Both the position numbers and the translations under genes were made by a program. Positions 34,234 to 43,716 of a stretch of DNA of 64,000 nucleotides are shown here, piece after piece (the stretch's first letter is position 1; the number at the start of each line of letters is the position of its first letter). The stretch comes from Marinobacter sp. BW6. Its GTDB lineage: Bacteria > Pseudomonadota > Gammaproteobacteria > Pseudomonadales > Oleiphilaceae. The notes under the pieces were generated by a model, which was given only the letters and a program-made list of their open reading frames with translations, did no database searches and had not been told where the DNA came from. The stretch is taken from contig NZ_VIRN01000064.1 in the NCBI RefSeq assembly GCF_008107725.1, positions 682,001-746,000 of the forward strand, written 5' to 3'.

Positions 34234-35574
34234 TTAATCCCGCATCAGTTTCTCAAGGTAATGGATGGTGAAGTCTACCTGTTTAAAGCCACCATCGCGT
34301 ACCAGTTTCCGATGCAGAGGCTGGTTGGTCTTGATGCCTTCGACCACCAGTTCGTCCAGCGCATTCTTCATCCGGCGCCGGGCGATGTCCCTGTCGTCAC
34401 CCCAGGTAATTAGTTTTGCCACCAGGGAATCGTAGTAGGGCGGAACGGTATAACCGCTGTACAGATGCGAATCCACCCGGACACCGTTGCCACCGGGAGC
34501 ATGGAAGTGCTTGACCTTGCCCGGGCTGGGAACAAAGGTTTTCGGGTCTTCGGCGTTGATGCGGCACTCCATGGCGTGCCCGGAAATCCGGATGTCGTCC
34601 TGGGTGTATTGCAGTGGCAGCCCGCTGGCGATGCGTAGCTGTTCGCGGACAATATCAACACCGGTGACCATTTCGGAGACCGGGTGTTCCACCTGTACCC
34701 GGGTATTCATTTCGATGAAATAGAACTCGCCGTCCTGGTACAGGAACTCAAAGGTGCCGGCGCCCACGTAGCCGATTTCCTTGCAGGCATCGGTACACGC
34801 CTTCAGGGTGCGTTCCCGGGACTCTGCATTGATGTTCGGGGCCGGGGCCTCTTCGATCACCTTCTGGTTCCTGCGCTGCATGGAGCAGTCACGGTCGCCC
34901 AGATGAATGCAGTTGCCATGCATGTCGGCAAGAACCTGGACTTCCACGTGTCGCGGGGTTTCCAGGAATTTTTCCAGGTACACGGTCGGGTCGCCGAAGG
35001 CGTTCTTGGCTTCACTCTGGGTGATCTGTACCCCTTTCAGCAGGGCTGCCTCAGAATGGACCACCTGCATGCCGCGTCCACCGCCGCCGGAGGCAGCCTT
35101 GATCATCACCGGGTAGCCGATTTCCCGGGCGATCCGGAGTGTTCGCTCTTCATCATCATCGAGCGGCCCGTCGGAGCCCGGCACGGTTGGAACGCCGGCC
35201 TTGATCATGGCGTTGATGGCCGACACTTTGTTGCCCATCAGGCGGATGGTCTCCGCTTTGGGACCGATAAATCGGAAGCCGCTTTTCTCCACCTGTTCGG
35301 CAAAATCAGCGTTCTCGGCGAGGAAGCCGTAGCCTGGGTGGATGCCCACGGAATCAGTCACTTCGGCGGCGCTGATGATGGTCGGGATGTTCAGGTAGCT
35401 GTCGGTCGCGCTGTTGGGGCCAATACAGACAGACTCGTCGGCGAGACGAACATGCATCAGGTCGCGATCAACCTGGGAATGCACTGCCACGGTCTTGATG
35501 CCGAGCTCCTTGCAGGCGCGCAGAATCCGGAGGGCAATTTCACCCCGGTTTGCGATCAGAACTTTTTCTAACAT
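34234..35574 (-). CDS. accC: acetyl-CoA carboxylase biotin carboxylase subunit
   Basis: AccC carboxylates the biotin on AccB with ATP and bicarbonate, the first half of malonyl-CoA formation. The 446-residue protein shows the family start ([20 protein letters not shown]), the ATP-grasp glycine loop [14 protein letters not shown], and the catalytic region [20 protein letters not shown]. An ATG two codons upstream (35580) is equally possible. It follows accB by 24 bases. Confidence 0.97.
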   Translation of the reverse strand: MLEKVLIANRGEIALRILRACKELGIKTVAVHSQVDRDLMHVRLADESVCIGPNSATDSYLNIPTIISAAEVTDSVGIHPGYGFLAENADFAEQVEKSGFRFIGPKAETIRLMGNKVSAINAMIKAGVPTVPGSDGPLDDDEERTLRIAREIGYPVMIKAASGGGGRGMQVVHSEAALLKGVQITQSEAKNAFGDPTVYLEKFLETPRHVEVQVLADMHGNCIHLGDRDCSMQRRNQKVIEEAPAPNINAESRERTLKACTDACKEIGYVGAGTFEFLYQDGEFYFIEMNTRVQVEHPVSEMVTGVDIVREQLRIASGLPLQYTQDDIRISGHAMECRINAEDPKTFVPSPGKVKHFHAPGGNGVRVDSHLYSGYTVPPYYDSLVAKLITWGDDRDIARRRMKNALDELVVEGIKTNQPLHRKLVRDGGFKQVDFTIHYLEKLMRD

Positions 35575-35598
35575 GGCCATGAGTAGCTATCACCGCGT

Positions 35599-36054
35599 TC
35601 AGGAAATGACGACCAGGGGCTGGTCAAACTCAACCGGCTGGCCATTCTCGACCAGGATGTCCTGGATTGTGCCGCTCTTGTCGGCCTCAATCTGGTTCAT
35701 CATCTTCATGGCTTCCACGATACAGATGACATCACCCACATTGACGGTCTGGCCAACTTCCACAAACGCCTTGGCGGTCGGCGACGGTGAACGATAGAAG
35801 GTGCCGACCATGGGCGACTTCAGGGTGTGGCCGGACGGCGCAGCAGGTGCAGAAGCCTCTTCGGCGGCCGGGGCAGACGCCGCCGGAGCGGGCTGCTGCG
35901 CAGGCGCAGGGTAGTGGCTCACGTACTGGGGGCCGGCAGCCGGCTCGCGGCGGCGGGAAATGCGCACCGAATCGTCGGCTTCGTGAATCTCCAGCTCCTC
36001 TACATCAGATTCCTCGAGCAGCTCGATCAGTTTCTTGATTTTACGAATATCCAT
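35599..36054 (-). CDS. accB: acetyl-CoA carboxylase biotin carboxyl carrier protein
   Basis: The 151-residue protein has a conserved N-terminus ([23 protein letters not shown]), an Ala/Pro-rich flexible linker (about 45-75), and a biotinyl domain with the biotinylation site [13 protein letters not shown] (Lys about 117). It carries the carboxyl group between AccC and the carboxyltransferase. It lies between aroQ and accC in the common aroQ-accB-accC operon. Confidence 0.97.
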   Translation of the reverse strand: MDIRKIKKLIELLEESDVEELEIHEADDSVRISRRREPAAGPQYVSHYPAPAQQPAPAASAPAAEEASAPAAPSGHTLKSPMVGTFYRSPSPTAKAFVEVGQTVNVGDVICIVEAMKMMNQIEADKSGTIQDILVENGQPVEFDQPLVVIS

Positions 36055-36080
36055 AGTCAGTCCAGTCCCGTTTGTCAGGT

Positions 36081-36521
36081 CTATCGGTGAATGCGTTTCA
36101 GGGCCGCCTGGAGTGCGAGGTCGTACCCTTGGCTACCTAGCCCACAGATAACGCCTTCGGCGATATCCGAGAAATAAGAGTGATGCCGGAACGGTTCCCT
36201 GGCATGCACGTTGGAAAGATGCACTTCAATAAAGGAGATTCCCGAAGCCAGCATGGCGTCCCGCAGGGCAACGCTGGTGTGGGTGAAAGCCGCCGGATTG
36301 ATGATGATGAAATCCACGCCTTCCGCCCGGGCCTCGTGAACCCGTTCAATCAGTTCGTATTCGGCGTTTGATTGCAAATGCAGCAGATGATGACCGTGCT
36401 CTGCCGCCAGTGAACGCAACCGGTCGTCGATATCCGCCAGTGTCTCGTAGCCATAGACCTCCGGCTCGCGTGTACCGAGCATGTTGAGGTTGGGTCCATG
36501 GAGCACGAGAATTGTCGACAT
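36081..36521 (-). CDS. aroQ: type II 3-dehydroquinate dehydratase
   Basis: AroQ dehydrates 3-dehydroquinate in the shikimate pathway. The 146-residue protein has the type II signatures: [17 protein letters not shown] with the catalytic Tyr, [15 protein letters not shown] with the substrate-binding Asn, and [17 protein letters not shown] with the active-site His and Arg. It is the first gene of the aroQ-accB-accC-prmA operon, so aromatic and fatty-acid precursor synthesis share a transcript, as in many pseudomonads. Confidence 0.97.
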   Translation of the reverse strand: MSTILVLHGPNLNMLGTREPEVYGYETLADIDDRLRSLAAEHGHHLLHLQSNAEYELIERVHEARAEGVDFIIINPAAFTHTSVALRDAMLASGISFIEVHLSNVHAREPFRHHSYFSDIAEGVICGLGSQGYDLALQAALKRIHR

Positions 36522-36836
36522 GGTTCTGTCTGCCTTGGTGTCTTTTTACAGGATCGCCGAAGTTAACGGCATGTTCCCCCAATGGTGCGTGCTTGTTTTG
36601 TTCAGATCAACACTTTTTGACAATCTTCCCTGTTGTCCATTGGTCGTAAAAAGACGGCAAATGAATCGAAACGGGATCTTTCCGCTGATGACAATCATTG
36701 TCGTGAACGGCGGAACGAACTTCTATACGACGTTGGTTTCATAAAAGGTAGCAGCCGGGTAGGGTCTCAGCCATGCCCGACGGAAAATTGTCTGGAGAGT
36801 TCTGTGCAGAGCGAGATGGGCCGGGACGGCCCGGAA
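36522..36836. other. intergenic region upstream of aroQ
   Basis: These 315 bases hold no convincing gene. A small GC hairpin (GGGCCG-GGA-CGGCCC, 36818-36832) directly follows the stop of the diguanylate cyclase gene but has no T tract. The middle part is AT-richer and should contain the promoter of the aroQ operon on the minus strand; I cannot pick a clear -35/-10 pair. Confidence 0.5.
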
Positions 36837-38450
36837 TCAGGAATCGGCCAGAGTCACGCAGTTGCGGCCAAGTTCCTTGGAGCTGTAGAGCGCTCGGTCC
36901 GCTCGCTCGCACAATGCCTGGGAGGTTTCATTATCCCACGCGGCGATGCCGCAACTGAAGGTGACATTGAATTCCCGGTCGCCGGCCGGTTGGAGCAGCT
37001 CGGAGAACCGTTCCCGGATTTCATTGAGAACATTACGGGCATCGCTCGGGCGGGTATTGGGCAATATGATGGCAAATTCCTCACCGCCGTACCGGCCAAT
37101 ATGGTCGGTTTTGCGCAGGCGTTGCTTGAGAAACATCGACAGGCTTCGCAATACCCGGTCGCCGATTGGGTGGCCAAAGGTGTCGTTCACTTTCTTGAAA
37201 TAGTCGATGTCGATCATCGCAAAGCACAGTGGCTGATCTTTCTGACGCGCCCGGGCAATCTCCTGATCCAGCAGGTGGAGGGTATGGGTGTGGTTGAACA
37301 GGCCGGTCAGGCTATCGCGGATCATCAATGCCAGAAGCGAACGGGCGCGTCGGCCACGGTTGTGGATGGTGGCGATAAGGTGCTTCGGGTCGATTGGTTT
37401 GGTCAGGAAGTCATCGCCCCCGAGGCTCATGGCATGGAGCTGTTTGCTGACGTCCTCTTCGGCCGACAGGTAAATGATGGGTACGCTGTGAAAGCGGTCC
37501 TGCTGGCGGATCACCCGGGCGATTTCCATGCCCGTGCAGCCTGGCATATACATATCGAGGATGATGATCTCTGGAGAAAACTCTTCCAGGGCGTAGATGA
37601 TCTGCATCGGGTCGGTGATGATGTGGGCGGTCATGCCCGCCTTTTTCAGCACCGTTTCCATGTATTTGGCCTGGGCCCGGGAGTCATCCAACACCAGAAC
37701 CTTGTAGGGCTCCACCGTGTTGCCGTGGGTGTAGGTTTCGATCTTTTCGATCAGCTGGCCCGGATCTACGGCCGGATAGAAGAACTCTTCCCCGCCGCAA
37801 CGGGATGCCTGCAGGCGGGTCTCGATAGAACCGTCCTCATCGCTCACGAAAATGATGGGGATGGGTGTGTCGTGGCGTTCCTGCAGGCGTTCGATGGTGG
37901 AAATGCCGGCATTGGGCGATCCGCCGAAGTTGACGTCCACCAGAATGGTTTCCGGCTTGTGAAGTGCGCAGGCCTCGGTCAGTTCATCGGCGTTGGCAAA
38001 GGCCGACGCCCGGAAGCCGAAAAACTCCAGTTGCCGGATAAGGCGGGCCGCCATTTCCTGGTTGGCCAGGGCGATGTAGACCGGGGTGCGACGGAACTGG
38101 TGGGGCGACTCGGAACTGTTGAGATCGGTCCTGCGCAGGGTGCTCTGTGACAGGGTCTCGATGGCATCCCGAAGCTGTCTTTCAAGGCTATCGTCCAGTG
38201 CCGAGCCGGATTCCCATTGTTTGATCAGTTCCAGCGTGGTCTGCCCGGCCCTGGCGTGGCTGTCCATTTCGAACCGCTGGGCATAGCGCACCAGCTTGTC
38301 TGCAGCGGCGGCAAACTCGTTGCGATGGGCGGCGGCCTTGTCCCGGTCCTCGTGAATTTTCTGCCAGGTATCCAGAACAACCCGGGCCTGGGTTGTTACA
38401 CGGCGTGCGAAATGCTGCCTGAGTTTTTCTTTCTGGCTTTCGTCGTTCAT
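36837..38450 (-). CDS. diguanylate cyclase with two receiver domains
   Basis: From ATG 38450 the product is 537 residues. A helical N-terminal region (about 1-110) is followed by a degenerate receiver (about 115-235: Asp kept in ILVDVNF, acidic pair and Lys lost). A canonical receiver comes next (about 245-365: VLVLDDS, LDMYMPG, LTKPID). The C-terminal GGDEF domain (about 370-537) carries the active site GGEEF and, five residues before it, an RxxD inhibitory site (RKTD). It should make cyclic-di-GMP in response to a histidine kinase and be product-inhibited. The architecture is PleD-like. A much longer upstream frame to 38816 has no support. It is divergent from the LapD-like gene. Confidence 0.92.
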   Translation of the reverse strand: MNDESQKEKLRQHFARRVTTQARVVLDTWQKIHEDRDKAAAHRNEFAAAADKLVRYAQRFEMDSHARAGQTTLELIKQWESGSALDDSLERQLRDAIETLSQSTLRRTDLNSSESPHQFRRTPVYIALANQEMAARLIRQLEFFGFRASAFANADELTEACALHKPETILVDVNFGGSPNAGISTIERLQERHDTPIPIIFVSDEDGSIETRLQASRCGGEEFFYPAVDPGQLIEKIETYTHGNTVEPYKVLVLDDSRAQAKYMETVLKKAGMTAHIITDPMQIIYALEEFSPEIIILDMYMPGCTGMEIARVIRQQDRFHSVPIIYLSAEEDVSKQLHAMSLGGDDFLTKPIDPKHLIATIHNRGRRARSLLALMIRDSLTGLFNHTHTLHLLDQEIARARQKDQPLCFAMIDIDYFKKVNDTFGHPIGDRVLRSLSMFLKQRLRKTDHIGRYGGEEFAIILPNTRPSDARNVLNEIRERFSELLQPAGDREFNVTFSCGIAAWDNETSQALCERADRALYSSKELGRNCVTLADS

Positions 38451-38648
38451 GTTGCTCGGGCCTGTCTCTTTTTCGTTATTGGTCGTCTTTCCCCGGTGCG
38501 GACGATTTTTCAACCTTAGTCCTTTTGCAGAGTCTATAGTGTTTAATGTTGTCGGCGTAGGTTGCGCTATGTAAATGTTTGTCAACTCTGCGGTGCAGGT
38601 CACAATCACCTGGCCGGCTGGCTCACAGCCAATCCGGAGAAGCTCTTC

Positions 38649-40649
38649 ATGGCACGGAAGCACATCCCCCTGAAGCGGAAGCAACAGGGTGTGGTCACAT
38701 TGCGAACCATGCTTCTGGTGTTGACCGGAAGTCTGCTGATTACCCTGCTGGTTGCGGTGTTCATTACCAGCTTCGGGTATTTCCGGGACTATGTCTCGGA
38801 CCAGCTGGCTGGCCATGCCCGTGACGGGGCAACGGCCATAGGCTTGTCCCTGTCCAACGCCATCGACGGTCGTGATCCGGTTGCCTCCGCTTCACTGATC
38901 GATGCGGTGTTTGATAGTGGCCGATACCTGTCAGTCAGCTACCTGAATCACCAGGGCGAGCAGATTGCCGGTCGGGCCATGACGCTCAATGAAGTAGCTG
39001 TGCCTTCCTGGTTTCGATCCTTTGCGGCTCTTCCCCTGCCGGTTGCGGAGGCACAAGTCGTGCGTGGCTGGAGTCGCCTCGGAACCGTGCAGGTGATCAG
39101 CCATCCAGGCCGCGCGTACGAGGATCTCTGGCGAATCACCATCGGGCTGACTGTCAGCACTACTGTTATCGGGGCAATTGGACTGTTTGCCATCTTCCTT
39201 CTGCTCCGTCACACCCTCCGTCCGCTCCGTGCCCTGGAAAATCAGGCAAAGGCCCTCGGCCAGAGGGACTTCAGAAAAAAAGTCTTCTTCAGGTCGACCC
39301 GGGAGATCAACCAGGTGACTGACGCCATGAACCAGATGGCGGAAGATCTGGGGCAGCTTTTTGAAGGGCAGGCCAAACTCATTCAGCACCTGCGCCGGGT
39401 CAACAACGAGGATTCGGTTACCGGGCTGGCCAGCCGCAGTGCCTTTGATCAGCGCCTGAAAGTGGAAGTAGAGTCCGAGGAAAAGGCTGCGCCCGGGATC
39501 CTTATGTTGATTCAACTGGCTGATTTCTCAGGATATAACCAGGCCTACGGTCGAAGCGAGGCTGACCGGCTGTTGTTGAGGGTGGCGACTCTGATCGCCG
39601 ATTTCGTCATGCAGCATGCAGGATCGTTTGCCGGCCGCCGGGCTGGTGCTGAATTTGCTGTTTTTCTGCCCGGTGTGATGCCGGCCGACGCCGGTGTCTG
39701 GTGTCGGCAAATGGTGAATGATCTCGACGGGGTATATGCAGATCTTGCCTCGCCGATGGATACCGCTGTGCATGCCGGGCTGGCCAGAACTCGTGAGGGC
39801 CGTGGCGCCCGTGACCTGATGGCGGCTGCGGATGAAGCATTGCGTGCTGCCCAGGGCCGGGCCAAGACAAACTGCCATCTGGCTGATCCCGAAAAGGATG
39901 GCCATCACAATCTGGAAACCTGGCGGGTGATTATCAGTCAGGCGATCCGCCAGCAGACGCTTTCGCTCTGGCTTCAGCCCATGGTCAACGAAGGCCACCT
40001 CATGCCCGTTTATCATCAGGTGTTCTCCCGAATCGATTCTGCCGAAGGGGTCCTGAAAGCTGGCACCTTTGTGCCAATGGCAGAGCGGTTCGGGCTGATT
40101 TCAGATATTGATCGCCTGCTGGTTCAGCGGGTTCTCGATCGCCTGAAGGAATGGCCGGATCAGCCGCTGGCCGTCTCACTCGGCAATGCATCCGTGGCCA
40201 GCGAGGCGTTTCGTGCGGATTTGATAGACCAGCTGCAGCAGGCCGGTTCACTGGCACGAAACCTTTGGATCGGCATCTCCGAACAGACCATTCACCATCA
40301 GCGCACGGCTGTGGGGCTTCTGGTCAGGGCTTTAGGGCGAATGGGCGTTCCGGTCCTGGTTGACCGATTCGGGGTTGGCGGTGTGCCATTCAGTTACCTG
40401 AGAAATCTGAGGTTTCAGGCCCTGCGTATCGATAACACCTTCGTTCACGATATCGACACCCATGACGATAACCGGTTCTATATAGAGTCCGTTGTGGCCA
40501 TCGCACACAGTCGAGGCGTGAAAGTGTTCGCCACAGGAGTGGAAACTGCCGCGGAATACTCGGTACTCTGTAAACTGGGTATCGACGGGGCCATGGGTTA
40601 CCATCTGGGCCGGCCGTTTGCCGCTGACAATCAACAGACAGGGGATTAA
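38649..40649 (+). CDS. LapD-like cyclic-di-GMP receptor with degenerate GGDEF and EAL domains
   Basis: The 666-residue inner-membrane protein has a transmembrane helix (about 20-42), a periplasmic LapD/MoxY-type sensor (about 45-150), a second helix (about 155-185) and a HAMP segment. A GGDEF domain (about 250-410) follows, with RAGAEF in place of GGDEF, then an EAL domain (about 425-660) with LWL for EAL, VDRFG for DDFG and ATGVET for AEGVET. Both enzymes should be inactive, so it probably binds cyclic-di-GMP and signals outward, as LapD does when it sequesters the LapG protease. No lapG is adjacent. GGAGAAGCTCTTC precedes the ATG. Confidence 0.88.
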   Translation: MARKHIPLKRKQQGVVTLRTMLLVLTGSLLITLLVAVFITSFGYFRDYVSDQLAGHARDGATAIGLSLSNAIDGRDPVASASLIDAVFDSGRYLSVSYLNHQGEQIAGRAMTLNEVAVPSWFRSFAALPLPVAEAQVVRGWSRLGTVQVISHPGRAYEDLWRITIGLTVSTTVIGAIGLFAIFLLLRHTLRPLRALENQAKALGQRDFRKKVFFRSTREINQVTDAMNQMAEDLGQLFEGQAKLIQHLRRVNNEDSVTGLASRSAFDQRLKVEVESEEKAAPGILMLIQLADFSGYNQAYGRSEADRLLLRVATLIADFVMQHAGSFAGRRAGAEFAVFLPGVMPADAGVWCRQMVNDLDGVYADLASPMDTAVHAGLARTREGRGARDLMAAADEALRAAQGRAKTNCHLADPEKDGHHNLETWRVIISQAIRQQTLSLWLQPMVNEGHLMPVYHQVFSRIDSAEGVLKAGTFVPMAERFGLISDIDRLLVQRVLDRLKEWPDQPLAVSLGNASVASEAFRADLIDQLQQAGSLARNLWIGISEQTIHHQRTAVGLLVRALGRMGVPVLVDRFGVGGVPFSYLRNLRFQALRIDNTFVHDIDTHDDNRFYIESVVAIAHSRGVKVFATGVETAAEYSVLCKLGIDGAMGYHLGRPFAADNQQTGD

Positions 40650-40656
40650 AAGTCAT

Positions 40657-41709
40657 ATGCCAGGCAAAATCAGACAGTACTTCAAGGACAAGAAAGACGA
40701 TGTTCAGGATTATGCCGGTGGCAGCGGTGTAATCGGCAAACTGATTCTGGCGTTGGTTGTGGTCTACCTGCTGGTGGCGCTGGTGCTCGGCATGATCTGG
40801 AGCAGCGAACCTGAGACTTACTCGGTGCGAGAGCACACCCGTTCGGTGTCCAACACCATGGAGAGAGAGCCCATCACCGGGTTTGCCACAACAGTGACCA
40901 TGATCCGTATTGCAGAAACCCTGCTGGACAAGCCCGGCGGCTACATCTCAAACGATATTTTTCCTCCGGGGCTGTGGCTGGATAACATGCCCAATTGGGA
41001 GTACGGCGTATTGGTTCAGCTCCGTGACCTCTCACGCGCAATGCGTAAGGACATCAGCCGCTCCCAGAGTCAGTCGGCGGAGGACAAGGATCTGATTATT
41101 GCCGAGCCCCAGTTCCACTTTGACAGCGAGAGCTGGGCAATTCCGTCCACCGAGGCCGAGTACCGCCGTGGCATAACCGCTTTGAAGCGCTATCTGGACC
41201 GGCTGTCGAGCCCGGAACAGGCTGACGCGCAGTTTTTCGCCCGTGCAGACAATCTGAGTAACTGGCTTGCGGATCTCGAGACTCGCCTCGGAAGCCTGTC
41301 CCGTACGCTTGGTGAGAGCGTTGGTAAGGCCTCGGTATCAGACGCCGTGGTCAACATGGACGACGGGGACCCGCTGGCGGAAGAGGCCACGGGAGAAGAC
41401 GTGAAGACAGACTGGACCAAAATTGATGACGTTTTCTACGAGGCTCGCGGTAGCTCCTGGGCACTTTTGCACATCTTCCGGGCAATCGAAGTGGACTTCC
41501 GGAAAGTGCTACAGGACAAAAATGCCATGGCCAGCGTACGGCAGGTGATTATCGAGTTGGAAGGTGCCCAGGGCGAAATGTGGAGCCCGGTCATTCTTAA
41601 CGGCAGTGGCTTTGGCGTGCTGGCCAACCACTCACTGACGATGGCCGCTTACCTTTCCCGGGCCAATTCGGCGATCAGTGATATGCGGGATCTGCTGTCC
41701 CGGGGCTGA
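40657..41709 (+). CDS. DUF2333 family inner-membrane protein
   Basis: The 350-residue protein has one N-terminal membrane helix (KLILALVVVYLLVALVLGMIW, about 27-47) and a large, mainly helical domain that should lie in the periplasm. It matches the DUF2333 family, which has no known function. It begins seven bases after the LapD-like gene and is probably co-transcribed, which hints at a role in the envelope or surface-attachment output. ATG 40657 is chosen because the helix then starts at a normal distance; an in-frame start at 40618 would overlap the upstream gene. Confidence 0.85.
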   Translation: MPGKIRQYFKDKKDDVQDYAGGSGVIGKLILALVVVYLLVALVLGMIWSSEPETYSVREHTRSVSNTMEREPITGFATTVTMIRIAETLLDKPGGYISNDIFPPGLWLDNMPNWEYGVLVQLRDLSRAMRKDISRSQSQSAEDKDLIIAEPQFHFDSESWAIPSTEAEYRRGITALKRYLDRLSSPEQADAQFFARADNLSNWLADLETRLGSLSRTLGESVGKASVSDAVVNMDDGDPLAEEATGEDVKTDWTKIDDVFYEARGSSWALLHIFRAIEVDFRKVLQDKNAMASVRQVIIELEGAQGEMWSPVILNGSGFGVLANHSLTMAAYLSRANSAISDMRDLLSRG

Positions 41710-41734
41710 TGGCTGTTGGTGTTATCTGAGAAAC

Positions 41735-41764
41735 AAAAAACCGGGCGCGAGGCCCGGTTTTTTT
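41735..41764. terminator. bidirectional terminator between DUF2333 gene and ppa
   Basis: CCGGGC / GCCCGG with a 5-base loop is flanked by six A on the left and seven T on the right. It serves the plus-strand DUF2333 gene and the convergent ppa gene. Confidence 0.92.
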
Positions 41765-41783
41765 ATGCCATGAAATCTCCGGC

Positions 41784-42311
41784 TCAGCCTTTATAGGCGT
41801 TCACGGAATCCACGATGGCTTTCTTGGCGGCTTCGGCGTTGTCCCAGCCTTGCACCTTCACCCATTTGCCCGGCTCGAGGGTCTTGTAGTTCTCGAAGAA
41901 ATGCTTGATCTGGTCGCGCAGCAGCTCGGGCAGATCGTCGATTTCCTTGACGTCGTGGTAGGTGGTGGTCAGCTTGTCATGGGGAACCGCAACCAGCTTG
42001 GCATCGCCACCGGCTTCGTCTTCCATGTTCAGGACACCCACCGGGCGACAGCGAATCACAGAGCCAGCCTGGATGGGGTATGGGGTCACAACCAGCACGT
42101 CCAGGGGATCACCGTCGTCCGCCAGGGTGTGCGGGATGAAACCGTAGTTGGCCGGGTAGAACATGGGGGTCGCCATGAAACGGTCTACCAGCAGGGCGCC
42201 CATGTCTTTGTCCAGTTCGTACTTCACCGGGGAGCTGTTGGCCGGGATTTCGATAGCAACGTAGATGTCTTCAGGCGGGTTCTTGCCTGCGGGGATGTTG
42301 TCGAATTGCAT
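41784..42311 (-). CDS. ppa: inorganic pyrophosphatase (class I)
   Basis: Ppa hydrolyses pyrophosphate and so drives biosynthetic reactions. The 175-residue protein is the usual length and contains the metal-binding signature [11 protein letters not shown], preceded by [13 protein letters not shown], and [20 protein letters not shown] further on. The C-terminal [14 protein letters not shown] is also conserved. It is a single gene between two terminated units. Confidence 0.97.
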   Translation of the reverse strand: MQFDNIPAGKNPPEDIYVAIEIPANSSPVKYELDKDMGALLVDRFMATPMFYPANYGFIPHTLADDGDPLDVLVVTPYPIQAGSVIRCRPVGVLNMEDEAGGDAKLVAVPHDKLTTTYHDVKEIDDLPELLRDQIKHFFENYKTLEPGKWVKVQGWDNAEAAKKAIVDSVNAYKG

Positions 42312-42430
42312 GTGCGATCCTTCCTGGTACGTTAACGGTACGTTTAACTGCGGTTAAAAAGTGGGCGCAATTATACGGGAGTATCCTGCAGTTCGAAACT
42401 AAACCTTGGTCGTTACATTGGGTGCAGCGT

Positions 42431-43570
42431 CTACAGTTTTATCTGCTTGGCAATGAGCTCCTTCATGATCTCGGTTGTGCCGCCGCCGATGGAGAGAATC
42501 TTGGCGTCCCGATAGAGGCGCTCGACGACGGTTTCCCGCATGTACCCCATGCCACCAAACAGCTGCACCGCTTCCCGGGTGACCTTTTCGCAGACATCCA
42601 CCGAGAAGTTCTTGGCCATGGCCACTTCCTTGATGGGGTTCTTGCCGGCCTGCATCAGGGCGGCGCAGCGGTAGGTGTATTCACGGGCCACGTCGATCTG
42701 GGTGGCCATGTCCACCAGCTTGTGGCGGGTCACCTGGAAGCCGGCGATGTTGCGGCCGAACGCCTTGCGTTGTTGGGTGTATTCCAGCGCCGCTTCGTAG
42801 GCCAGTTGAGCGGTCATATAAGCCATGATAGCCAGGCTCAGGCGCTCAAACAGGAAGTTGCTCATGATGGCGATGAAACCGGCGTTTTCGGCGCCGATCA
42901 GGCGGTCCGCCGACACACGGCAGTCCTCGAAAAACAGCTCGGCGGTATCGCTGGCCCACCAGCCCATTTTTCGCAGTTTCTTGCCGGTGGAGAAGCCGGG
43001 CATATCGCGGTCGATCAACAACAGACTGATACCGCCGTGGCCCTCGCCCCCGGTGCGCACCGCGACGGTGTAGTGGTCGGCCCGCATACCGCTGGTGATG
43101 AAGGTTTTGCTGCCGTTGACGATGTAATGGTCGCCGTCACGGACCGCCCGGGTTTTCAGGTTGGCGACATCGGATCCTCCGCCCGGTTCGGTAACCGCAA
43201 GGGCGGCAATTTTTTCGCCCCGCAGGACCGGCGGCACGATCTGTTCACGGATTTCCTTTGTTGCCCATTTGGCGACTGGCGGCAGCCCGATATCCAGAGA
43301 GCCGAGGCCCGCCACCAGGCCGCCGGAGGTGGAGCGCATCAACTCTTCGGAAACGGCCACTTTCAGAAAGATGTCGCCTTCTCCGATACCGCCCAATGCT
43401 TCGGGAAAGCCAATGCCCAACAAACCTGCATCCCCGGCTTTCTTGTAGAGACCCCGGGGAAATTCACCTGCCTCTTCCCAGTCGTCGATGTGGGGCAGCA
43501 CGTGGGTTTCGATGAATTTGCGGGCGGTCGCGCGGACCTGCTGGTGGGTTTCGTTGAAGTAATCGGACAC
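42431..43570 (-). CDS. acyl-CoA dehydrogenase, long-chain/isovaleryl-like
   Basis: From GTG 43570, with AGAGGGAA upstream, the product is 379 residues and shows the acyl-CoA dehydrogenase fold: VTEPGGGSDVANLKTRA, QRKAFGRNIAGFQ and QLFGGMGYMRE. The medium-chain catalytic Glu near the C-terminus is replaced (IGGGTTEIM instead of YEGT). A Glu in LFERLSLA on an earlier helix sits where long-chain and isovaleryl enzymes have their base. A beta-oxidation or branched-chain substrate is likely. A longer frame to 43630 is disfavoured. A perfect inverted repeat lies 56 bases upstream of the GTG. Confidence 0.9.
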   Translation of the reverse strand: MSDYFNETHQQVRATARKFIETHVLPHIDDWEEAGEFPRGLYKKAGDAGLLGIGFPEALGGIGEGDIFLKVAVSEELMRSTSGGLVAGLGSLDIGLPPVAKWATKEIREQIVPPVLRGEKIAALAVTEPGGGSDVANLKTRAVRDGDHYIVNGSKTFITSGMRADHYTVAVRTGGEGHGGISLLLIDRDMPGFSTGKKLRKMGWWASDTAELFFEDCRVSADRLIGAENAGFIAIMSNFLFERLSLAIMAYMTAQLAYEAALEYTQQRKAFGRNIAGFQVTRHKLVDMATQIDVAREYTYRCAALMQAGKNPIKEVAMAKNFSVDVCEKVTREAVQLFGGMGYMRETVVERLYRDAKILSIGGGTTEIMKELIAKQIKL

Positions 43571-43625
43571 AGTGACGTTCCCTCTGATCGGAATCAATGC
43601 AGAGCAGTGTCGCCCAAATATTGCT

Positions 43626-43643
43626 ACCAAGCAAGCGCTTGGT
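43626..43643. promoter_or_regulatory. inverted repeat upstream of the acyl-CoA dehydrogenase gene (candidate TetR-type operator)
   Basis: ACCAAGC-AAGC-GCTTGGT is a 7-4-7 inverted repeat 56-73 bases upstream of the GTG start. It resembles operators of TetR-family regulators of fatty-acid degradation. Confidence 0.45.
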
Positions 43644-43660
43644 TGATAATGCTCCAGGCA

Positions 43661-43689
43661 ATAAAAAAGCTGGCCCGAAAGGCCAGCTT
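43661..43689 (-). terminator. intrinsic terminator of rpiA
   Basis: AAGCTGGCC / GGCCAGCTT with a 5-base loop is followed on the minus strand by a run of T residues. It lies 27 bases beyond the rpiA stop. Confidence 0.9.
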
Positions 43690-43716
43690 CGACAATCGAG
43701 GAGGAACAGGAACCGG

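Noticed and set aside
36633..38150. 505-codon open frame on the plus strand
   Set aside because: It is antisense to the diguanylate cyclase gene, whose receiver and GGEEF motifs are unambiguous.
40062..40260. TGGCAC sequences resembling sigma-54 -24 boxes
   Set aside because: They lie inside the LapD-like coding region and lack a matching -12 element.
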